Below the pieces are notes generated by a model, which was given only the letters and a program-made list of their open reading frames with translations, was not told the DNA's origin and did no database searches. Of a stretch of 64,000 nt of DNA, positions 54,578-61,309 are shown in pieces; the first letter of the stretch is position 1; the number at the start of each line of letters is the position of its first letter. The position numbers and the translations under genes were made by a program. The DNA is from Alistipes sp. (lineage in GTDB: Bacteria > Bacteroidota > Bacteroidia > Bacteroidales > Rikenellaceae). The stretch is taken from contig JAFSBY010000029.1 in the NCBI GenBank assembly GCA_017437045.1, positions 1 to 64,000 of the forward strand, read 5' to 3'.

Positions 54578-55285
54578 CTATTTATTATATAAGAATGAGA
54601 GATCGTCGCCGGCCTGCACCTCTGTGATGGGGCGGCCCTTGCGGAAGATGCGCATCGGACGCGGACCGATCAGTTCGAGTTTCTCCTCTTCGTAGCGCAA
54701 CATGCAACCCTCGCGCAGACCGACTACCCAACGGCGCGGATTGGCTTCGATGTACTCCAGAATGCGCTGCTCGCGCGTCTCACCGGCATGTCCCTCGGGG
54801 TTGGCGTCGAGGTAGTGGGGGTTGATCTGGAAGGGAATTGCTCCGATGGCCTTGAACGAGGCAGGCTCGACAATCGGCATATCGTTCGTTGTGCAGATCG
54901 TCGGGCAGCAGACGTTGCTTCCGGCCGACCAACCTACGTAGGGCGTACCGGCCTTGATCTTGGTCAGAATGGCCTTCATGAGCCCCTGCTCCTGCATCTT
55001 CTTCGTCAAGGCAAAGGTGTTGCCGCCTCCGACACAGATGGCCTGGGCCTCGCGGATCATCTTGCGCGGATCTTTGGCGCGATGCACCGAGCGGACACGG
55101 ATGCCGATCTCGCCCAGACGATCTTGTACCTTCTTCTCATAGGCGGCATAGGAGAAGGTCACGGCGGCATAGGGGACGAAGACCACCTCGCTTACACCCT
55201 GCAGGAATTCTTGGATGGCAGGTAGCGGATAACGCAGGTACTCTTCGCCGGCATTGGTCGAATTTGAGATCAGAAGCAGTTTCAT
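54578..55285 (-). CDS. pepE: dipeptidase E (alpha-aspartyl dipeptidase, S51)
   Basis: A 235-residue serine peptidase that hydrolyses Asp-Xaa dipeptides. The nucleophile S120 in GWSAGSN, with D135 (TTNDMPIV) and H157 (INPHYLD), falls exactly where the triad Ser120-Asp135-His157 lies in Salmonella PepE. It leads the minus-strand run with tyrA. A 184-base gap separates it from the divergent acpP gene. Confidence 0.95.
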   Translation of the reverse strand: MKLLLISNSTNAGEEYLRYPLPAIQEFLQGVSEVVFVPYAAVTFSYAAYEKKVQDRLGEIGIRVRSVHRAKDPRKMIREAQAICVGGGNTFALTKKMQEQGLMKAILTKIKAGTPYVGWSAGSNVCCPTICTTNDMPIVEPASFKAIGAIPFQINPHYLDANPEGHAGETREQRILEYIEANPRRWVVGLREGCMLRYEEEKLELIGPRPMRIFRKGRPITEVQAGDDLSFLYNK

Positions 55286-55388
55286 AATGTATTGTGTTTT
55301 AGTTTGTTAAATGTACATTTGTCCTATAGGTCGGAATTTTTGGTATAAAAAAATCGTCCCGATATGCCAAAAGTAATAAAAAAAGTGT

Positions 55389-55396
55389 TATTTTTG
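55389..55396 (+). promoter_or_regulatory. -7 box of the acpP-fabF operon
   Basis: TATTTTTG lies 73 bases upstream of acpP. No clear TTTG is present at -33. The long leader contains AT-rich stretches with no strong ribosome-binding site. Confidence 0.6.
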
Positions 55397-55469
55397 CGCA
55401 AAATTTAGGAGGAAATTGAAAAACAAAAACACTATTTCCAAATATTTGTTTAACTAAAAATTTACAATT

Positions 55470-55706
55470 ATGTCAGAAATTAAAGCAAAAGTTGTCGAGA
55501 TCATCGTTGACAAACTGGGTGTTAAGGAGTCGGAGGTTACCCCCGAAGCTACGTTTACGAACCACCTGGGTGCCGATTCGCTGGACATCGTGGAGCTGAT
55601 CATGGAGTTTGAGAAGGCTTTCGATCTGCAGATTCCCGATGAGGCTGCCGAGAACATCTCGACCGTTGGCGATGTAATCGCTTACATCGAGGAGCACCAG
55701 AAATAA
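55470..55706 (+). CDS. acpP: acyl carrier protein AcpP
   Basis: A 78-residue carrier protein for fatty-acid synthesis. The phosphopantetheine site is S37 in the motif [11 protein letters not shown], where the CoA-derived arm is attached. Acidic helices II and III ([27 protein letters not shown]) follow. It precedes fabF by 66 bases. Confidence 0.97.
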   Translation: MSEIKAKVVEIIVDKLGVKESEVTPEATFTNHLGADSLDIVELIMEFEKAFDLQIPDEAAENISTVGDVIAYIEEHQK

Positions 55707-55772
55707 TTGTTGAGAAAAATCGATTCTTAGTTCTTTGTAAGCGACTTTGTTGGGTCGCACCTAAATTTGGAC

Positions 55773-57020
55773 ATGGCAGAAAGAAGAGTAGTCATCACGG
55801 GTATCGGTACGATCAACCCGCTCGGTAATACCATTGAGGAGTATTTTTCGAATCTGGAGCAGGGCCTTTCGGGGGCTGCACCCATTACGCATTTCGATGC
55901 GACAAAGTTTAAGACAAAATTCGCTTGCGAGGTCAAGAATTTTGACCCGAACGCACACTTCGACCGCAAAGAGGTTCGTCGTTATGACCTCTTTACACAG
56001 TATGCGCTTGTCGCTGCCGAGCAGGCCGTCGTGGATGCTGCACTGCCGCTCGAATCGCTGGATAAGGAGCGTTGCGGCGTGATTTGGAGTTCGGGCATTG
56101 GAGGCGTAAAATCCTTCTTTGATGAATGTGTGGGCTATGCCGAGGGGGGTAATACTCCTCGGTTTAGCCCTTTCTTCATTCCCCGCATGATCATCGACAT
56201 CGCGGCCGGTTTTATCTCAATGAAGTATGGCTTTATGGGGCCAAACTTTGCCGTGGTTTCGGCCTGCGCCTCGTCAAACCACGCCATGATCAATGCCATG
56301 GAGCAGATCCGCTATGGTCGTGCCGATCTGATCGTCACGGGTGGCTCGGATGCTACGGTCAATGAGGTGGCCGTCGGTTCGTTCAATGCCATGCAGGCTC
56401 TTTCGACCCGCAATGAGGACTACGAGCATGCCTCGTCGCCGTTTGACCGTGACCGTGATGGTTTTGTGATCGGTGAGGGCGCCGGAGCCTTCGTCTTCGA
56501 GGAGTTGGAGCATGCCAAGGCGCGTGGTGCGAAGATCTATTGTGAGGTGGCTGGTGGTGGCTACTCGGCCGATGCCTACCACTTTACGGCTCCGCATCCC
56601 GAGGGCTTGGGAGCAATCAAATCGATGCGCGACGCATTGCGCGATGGGGCGGTCGATCCCTCCGAAATCGACTATATCAATGTCCATGGCACGGCTACGC
56701 CGCTGGGCGATGTGGCCGAGCTGAAGGCCCTAAAAGGGCTGTTTGGCGACGACCTGTATCGCATCAATATCTCCTCGACGAAGTCGATGCACGGCCACCT
56801 GTTGGGTGCAACGGGTGCTATTGAGGCGTTGGCGTGTGTGATGGCCATTACGCGAGGCATCGTGCCTCCGACGATCAATTGCCGCAATCTGGATCCCGAG
56901 ATTGACTCGAAACTGAACCTGACGCTCGATCAGGCCCAGCATCGTGAGGTGCGTGCTGCCTTGAGCAATACGTTTGGCTTTGGTGGTCATAACGCGACGA
57001 TCATCTTCCGTAAATATTGA
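55773..57020 (+). CDS. fabF: beta-ketoacyl-ACP synthase II FabF
   Basis: A 415-residue thiolase-fold condensing enzyme for fatty-acid elongation. The start is the ATG at 55773 (MAERRVVITGIGTINPLGNT); an in-frame TTG two codons earlier was rejected. The nucleophile C165 (VVSACASSNHA), H306 (NVHGTATPLGD) and H341 (HGHLLGATGAIE) form the Cys-His-His triad. It is coupled to acpP upstream and rnc 9 bases downstream. Confidence 0.97.
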   Translation: MAERRVVITGIGTINPLGNTIEEYFSNLEQGLSGAAPITHFDATKFKTKFACEVKNFDPNAHFDRKEVRRYDLFTQYALVAAEQAVVDAALPLESLDKERCGVIWSSGIGGVKSFFDECVGYAEGGNTPRFSPFFIPRMIIDIAAGFISMKYGFMGPNFAVVSACASSNHAMINAMEQIRYGRADLIVTGGSDATVNEVAVGSFNAMQALSTRNEDYEHASSPFDRDRDGFVIGEGAGAFVFEELEHAKARGAKIYCEVAGGGYSADAYHFTAPHPEGLGAIKSMRDALRDGAVDPSEIDYINVHGTATPLGDVAELKALKGLFGDDLYRINISSTKSMHGHLLGATGAIEALACVMAITRGIVPPTINCRNLDPEIDSKLNLTLDQAQHREVRAALSNTFGFGGHNATIIFRKY

Positions 57021-57029
57021 TTGTAGGCT

Positions 57030-57833
57030 GTGTTTAATTTCCTGCTGCGTCCGATCCGTCGTCATTTTGGGGCCGATAAACATTTTTATCGGATCATAGA
57101 CGATATGTTTGGGGTGATCCCCCACAACCTCGAGCTCTATAAACTGGCTTTGGTGCATAAGTCGGCCTCGGTGAAGCTCGAAGATGGTCGTTCGATCAAC
57201 AACGAGCGATTGGAGTATCTGGGCGACGCGGTGATTGAGGCGGTCACGTCCGACTATCTGTTTATCGAGTTTCCCGATCGGGACGAGGGCTTTTTGACGC
57301 AGTTGCGCTCGAAGATTGTCTCCCGTCAGTCGTTGAATTTCCTGGCCGAGAAGTTGGGGTTGGATCAGCATCTGATCTCGAACTATATTCCCGGCGAGAG
57401 CCAAAAGCACATCTATGGCGATGCCTTTGAGGCGATGATGGGAGCTATCTATCTGGATCAGGGTTATGAGTTTGTCAATCGGCTGTTGATCAACCGCATC
57501 TACTACCGATTCCTCGACTTGGAGCAACTGACGGCCGAGGAGACCGACTTTAAGAGCCGCCTGATCGAATGGTGTCAGAAGAACCACCACCGGATCCAAT
57601 TTGTGACCGAGCACGACAAGGAGTACCGACAGAACCATCCGGTCTTCTATGCCAAGGTGCTCATCGACGACCTGGAGATGGGTCATGGTGCTGGGGAATC
57701 GAAAAAACAGGCCGAACAACAGGCTGCCTTCTCGGTGGCCAACTACCTCTCCGATGAGCAGTGTGCCACGCTGCTCGATAAGTACGACCGCATGGAGCGC
57801 ATGCTCGAGCGCGAAGAGCGCAAGGCGCAGTAG
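57030..57833 (+). CDS. rnc: ribonuclease III
   Basis: A 267-residue double-strand-specific RNase, acting in rRNA processing. The start is GTG at 57030. The catalytic signature NNERLEYLGDAVIE at 57-70 gives E62 and D66, and the second acidic cluster is in YGDAFEAMMGAIYLD. A dsRNA-binding domain covers about 175-245. It overlaps nothing but lies 9 bases after fabF. radC follows 70 bases later. Confidence 0.96.
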   Translation: MFNFLLRPIRRHFGADKHFYRIIDDMFGVIPHNLELYKLALVHKSASVKLEDGRSINNERLEYLGDAVIEAVTSDYLFIEFPDRDEGFLTQLRSKIVSRQSLNFLAEKLGLDQHLISNYIPGESQKHIYGDAFEAMMGAIYLDQGYEFVNRLLINRIYYRFLDLEQLTAEETDFKSRLIEWCQKNHHRIQFVTEHDKEYRQNHPVFYAKVLIDDLEMGHGAGESKKQAEQQAAFSVANYLSDEQCATLLDKYDRMERMLEREERKAQ

Positions 57834-57903
57834 GCTGCTCCATAAAGAGCCGATTCAGACCCTTTCAACCTACTTTTTTGCTGTGAACGCATTGACCGAT
57901 AAG

Positions 57904-58515
57904 ATGGATCTGCGGGGTGTATCCTCGCTGACCGATGGCGAACTGTTGGCACTGTTGCTGGGCGACGAGGCGATGGCCGCGACGTTGCTCGACAGCTACG
58001 ACGGATCGTTGTCCCGTATAGCCGGGGAGGAGCGTACGCGGTTGCGTATGGTGGGTGGCATGGGGCTTCATCGTGCCCGTCTGGTGCATGTGGCGGCCGA
58101 ATTGGGGCGTCGCATTGCGTGTGCCAATAATGAGCAGGCCGAGGTGATTACCTCGAGCGAGGATGTGGTGCGCATCATGCAACCGCAGCTCGAGACGTTG
58201 GCCTATGAGGAGTGTTGGGTGCTCTATCTGACGGCTTCGAATCGCCTCATCGAGCGTCAGCGTGTGAGTCAGGGTGGTATCTCCGGGACGGTGGTCGATC
58301 ATCGACTGATCGTCAAGCGCGCCCTCGAATTGCTCGCTACGCGACTGATCTTGGTGCATAACCATCCGTCGGGTGCAGCCGAGGCGAGTGGGCAGGATCG
58401 ACAACTGACGCGCAAGATCAGCGAGGCAGCCGCCCTGTTCGATATCAAGCTTTTGGATCATCTGATCCTCGCCAAAGAGGGCCATTTTTCCTTCCGTCAG
58501 GCCGGATTACTCTGA
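57904..58515 (+). CDS. radC: RadC (JAB/MPN-domain) DNA-repair-family protein
   Basis: A 203-residue RadC-family protein. An N-terminal helix-hairpin-helix-like region (about 1-60, MDLRGVSSLTDGELLALLLG) precedes the JAB/MPN metal-binding domain (about 90-200), with the zinc motif LVHNHPSGAAEASGQD near the C-terminus. I use the ATG at 57904; a GTG at 57883 is a possible longer start. The N-terminal basic segment of other RadC proteins is missing or short. Its role in repair is debated. Confidence 0.88.
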   Translation: MDLRGVSSLTDGELLALLLGDEAMAATLLDSYDGSLSRIAGEERTRLRMVGGMGLHRARLVHVAAELGRRIACANNEQAEVITSSEDVVRIMQPQLETLAYEECWVLYLTASNRLIERQRVSQGGISGTVVDHRLIVKRALELLATRLILVHNHPSGAAEASGQDRQLTRKISEAAALFDIKLLDHLILAKEGHFSFRQAGLL

Positions 58516-58574
58516 TTGCGACCACTTTTTTTAGCGGTTTTTGGAGCTTTCGCACAAAATTATAGGGTTGGCAG

Positions 58575-58604
58575 TTTGCCGTCCCTTATTTTTTTGTACC
58601 TTTG
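58575..58604 (+). promoter_or_regulatory. promoter of the glyS operon
   Basis: TTTG at 58575-58578 and TACCTTTG at 58597-58604 are separated by 18 bases. The glyS start is 34 bases downstream. Confidence 0.82.
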
Positions 58605-58638
58605 CTAATTGGAAAATTATGCAAAAACAAATAATACG

Positions 58639-60183
58639 ATGACACAGGAAGAACTCTTTAAGAAATTGGTTGCTCACTGCAAGGAGTATGGTTTTGTATT
58701 CCCGTCGAGCGAGATCTATGACGGCCTGGGTGCTGTCTATGATTATGGACAGAATGGCGTCGAGCTGAAGAATAACATTAAGCGTTATTGGTGGGATTCG
58801 ATGGTCAAACTGCATGAGAACATCGTCGGTCTCGATGCAGCGATCTTCATGCACCCCAAGACGTGGGAGGCTTCGGGCCACGTGGGTGCCTTCAACGACC
58901 CGCTGATCGACAACAAGGATTCGAAGAAGCGTTATCGTGCCGATGTACTGATCGAGGATTGGTTGGCCAAGCAGGACGAGAAGATTGACAAGGAGGTCGA
59001 GAAGGCGCGTAAGCGTTTTGGTGAGGCCTTCGATGAGGCGCAGTATCGTGCCACGTCGCCCCGCGTGCTGGAGACGGCTACGAAGCGCGACGAGGTGCAC
59101 ACCCGCTTTGCCGATGCGCTGAATGCCAACGACCTGAATGAGTTGCGCCAGATTATCCTCGATTGCGAGATCGTCTGCCCGATTTCGGGTACGCGCAACT
59201 GGACCGAGGTGCGCCAGTTTAACCTGATGTTCTCGACCCAGATGGGTTCGACGGCCGAGGGTGCCAATACGATCTACCTGCGTCCCGAGACGGCACAGGG
59301 TATCTTCGTGAACTTCCTCAATGTGCAGAAGACAGGTCGCATGAAGCTCCCGTTCGGTATTGCCCAGATCGGTAAGGCCTTCCGCAACGAGATCGTGGCA
59401 CGTCAGTTCATCTTCCGTATGCGCGAGTTCGAGCAGATGGAGATGCAGTTCTTCGTACGCCCCGGCACGGAGATGGAGTGGTGGAACAAATGGAAGGAGA
59501 CGCGTATGGCTTGGCACCGCGCGCTGGGCTTTGGCGATGAGAATTATCGTTTCCACGACCACGATAAGTTGGCTCACTATGCCAACGCAGCTACCGACGT
59601 GGAGTACAACTTCCCGTTTGGTTTCAAGGAGGTGGAGGGTATCCACTCGCGTACGGACTTTGACCTGTCGAACCACCAGAAGTTCTCGGGTAAGAAGATC
59701 CAGTACTACGATCCCGAGACGAACGAGAGCTACGTGCCTTACGTGGTGGAGACCTCGATCGGTGTCGATCGTATGTTCCTGCAGGTGATGTCGGCTGCTT
59801 ACACCGAGGAGAAGCTCGAGGGTGGCGATCAGCGTATCGTGCTGAAGTTCCCTGCGGCATTGGCTCCGATCAAGGTGGCTGTGCTGCCGCTCGTGAAGAA
59901 GGATGGCATGCCCGAGGTGGCTCGCAAGATTGTCGATGAGCTGAAGTACGACTACAACGTGGTCTATGACGAGAAGGATTCGGTCGGCAAGCGTTATCGT
60001 CGCCAGGATGCCATCGGTACGCCCTTCTGCGTGACGGTCGATGGTCAGACGTTGGAGGATGGTACCGTGACGGTGCGCCACCGCGATACGATGCAGCAGG
60101 AGCGTGTCAAGATCGAGCAGCTGCGAGCTATGGTCGATGAGGCCTGCTCGTATCGCACGCTCTTCAAGAAACTGTCGCTGTAA
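58639..60183 (+). CDS. glyS: glycyl-tRNA synthetase (single-chain class II)
   Basis: A 514-residue dimeric-type (eukaryote/archaea-like) glycyl-tRNA synthetase. The start is the ATG at 58639 (MTQEELFKKLVAHCKEYG); an in-frame TTG ten codons upstream was rejected. Class II motifs are visible: LRPETAQGIFVNFLN, motif 2 AFRNEIVARQFIFRMREFEQ and motif 3 ETSIGVDRMF. An anticodon-binding domain covers about 410-510. The alpha2beta2 bacterial form is absent here. ruvX starts 11 bases downstream. Confidence 0.97.
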   Translation: MTQEELFKKLVAHCKEYGFVFPSSEIYDGLGAVYDYGQNGVELKNNIKRYWWDSMVKLHENIVGLDAAIFMHPKTWEASGHVGAFNDPLIDNKDSKKRYRADVLIEDWLAKQDEKIDKEVEKARKRFGEAFDEAQYRATSPRVLETATKRDEVHTRFADALNANDLNELRQIILDCEIVCPISGTRNWTEVRQFNLMFSTQMGSTAEGANTIYLRPETAQGIFVNFLNVQKTGRMKLPFGIAQIGKAFRNEIVARQFIFRMREFEQMEMQFFVRPGTEMEWWNKWKETRMAWHRALGFGDENYRFHDHDKLAHYANAATDVEYNFPFGFKEVEGIHSRTDFDLSNHQKFSGKKIQYYDPETNESYVPYVVETSIGVDRMFLQVMSAAYTEEKLEGGDQRIVLKFPAALAPIKVAVLPLVKKDGMPEVARKIVDELKYDYNVVYDEKDSVGKRYRRQDAIGTPFCVTVDGQTLEDGTVTVRHRDTMQQERVKIEQLRAMVDEACSYRTLFKKLSL

Positions 60184-60194
60184 GCTGCGTGCCG

Positions 60195-60608
60195 ATGGGA
60201 CGCATTCTGGCGATTGACTACGGGCGTGCCCGTACCGGTTTGGCGGTGAGCGACCCCCTGCAGATGATTGCAGGCGGGTTGGCTACCGTGCCGACCAAGG
60301 AGTTGGAGCGTTTCATAGCCGATTATTTGAGCCGCGAGGAGGTCTCGACCATCGTACTCGGCAAACCGATGCAGATGAATGGCGAACCCTCCGAAACGTG
60401 GCGCTATATCGAGCCGTTGGCTCGGCGTTTGCAGGCTGCTCATCCGTCGGTGGAGGTGACCTTCTACGATGAGCGTTTCACCTCCGTGCTGGCCCATCGG
60501 GCGATGATCGACGGAGGTATGAAGAAGAGCGACCGACGCAATAAAGCGGTGGTCGATAAGATCGCTGCAACGATTATTTTGGAAGATTATTTACAGTTTA
60601 GACGATGA
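60195..60608 (+). CDS. ruvX: RuvX/YqgF Holliday-junction resolvase-like nuclease
   Basis: A 137-residue RNase H-fold protein of the YqgF family, proposed to resolve Holliday junctions and to process 16S rRNA 3' ends. MGRILAIDYGRARTGLAVSD provides the first catalytic aspartate, the conserved FYDERFTSVLA holds the DER motif, and DKIAATIILEDYL holds the last aspartate. A GTG two codons upstream is an alternative start. The def start overlaps its stop (ATGA). Confidence 0.94.
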   Translation: MGRILAIDYGRARTGLAVSDPLQMIAGGLATVPTKELERFIADYLSREEVSTIVLGKPMQMNGEPSETWRYIEPLARRLQAAHPSVEVTFYDERFTSVLAHRAMIDGGMKKSDRRNKAVVDKIAATIILEDYLQFRR

Positions 60609-61150
60609 TTTATCCCATTGTGATTTTTGGGTCGGAGACCCTGCGTAAGCCCTCGGTCGAGCTTACTCCGGATTATCCGGAGTTGCCGAAGCTCATCGAG
60701 GATATGTTCTTGACGATGTCGTCGGCCGAAGGGGTAGGGTTGGCTGCCCCCCAGATTGGCAAGAATATTCGCCTCTTTGTGGTCGATTGTTCGCCCTGGG
60801 CCGAGGATGATCCGGCTTGCCAGGATTTCCGCCGTGCCTTTATCAATCCCGAGATCTACGAGGTCTCGGAGCAGACCGATCTGTTCAACGAAGGCTGCCT
60901 CTCGCTGCCCGGCCTGCATGAGGATGTACGCCGCCCGGTGGCAATCCGTATGCGCTATCTGGACGAGCAGTTCGTCGAGCATGATGAGGAGTTTGACGGC
61001 TATCGTGCCCGTGTCATTCAGCACGAGTATGACCACCTCGAGGGTAAGGTCTTTACGGATCGCCTCTCGCCCCTGCGTCGCCAGCTGCTGAAGAGCAAAC
61101 TGCTCGGCATGGCGAAGGGAAAGTATCGTGCTGCCTATAAGACGAAGTAG
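60605..61150 (+). CDS. def: peptide deformylase
   Basis: A 181-residue metalloenzyme that removes the N-formyl group from new proteins. Motif 1 GVGLAAPQIG is at 43-52, motif 2 EGCLSLP with zinc ligand C98, and motif 3 HEYDH with H140 and H144 and the catalytic E141. Its ATG overlaps the ruvX TGA. A strong terminator follows. Confidence 0.97.
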   Translation: MIYPIVIFGSETLRKPSVELTPDYPELPKLIEDMFLTMSSAEGVGLAAPQIGKNIRLFVVDCSPWAEDDPACQDFRRAFINPEIYEVSEQTDLFNEGCLSLPGLHEDVRRPVAIRMRYLDEQFVEHDEEFDGYRARVIQHEYDHLEGKVFTDRLSPLRRQLLKSKLLGMAKGKYRAAYKTK

Positions 61151-61186
61151 GCGGAAAGGCGTTGCGCAACAGCAATTAAGGAGCTT

Positions 61187-61219
61187 AAAGAGCTTAAGGA
61201 GTGATTCCTTAAGCTCTTT
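61187..61219 (+). terminator. terminator after def
   Basis: A 14-bp perfect stem (61187-61200 with 61206-61219) around a 5-base loop is followed by a T-rich stretch. Confidence 0.93.
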
Positions 61220-61260
61220 AATTTTCTTCTTTGCCTTCAGATGATGGCTCCTCGCATAAC

Positions 61261-61292
61261 AAAAGAGGTCGCTCATTCGAGCGACCTCTTTT
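61261..61292. terminator. terminator after ppdK, bidirectional form
   Basis: A 14-bp perfect stem (61261-61274 with 61279-61292) with a 4-base loop has A residues on one arm and T residues on the other, so it can act in both directions. It lies just past the minus-strand ppdK stop. Confidence 0.93.
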
Positions 61293-61309
61293 CGTATCTG
61301 AATCGAAGA

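Noticed and set aside
55309..55320. 12-bp palindrome AAATGTACATTT in the pepE-acpP gap
   Set aside because: A perfect 12-mer inverted repeat is expected many times by chance in this window, and it is in AT-rich intergenic DNA.
57871..57885. A TACTTTTTTG box suggesting a separate, leaderless radC start at GTG 57883
   Set aside because: The box has two extra T residues relative to TAnnTTTG and lacks an upstream TTTG. The ATG at 57904 gives a better fit to the family.
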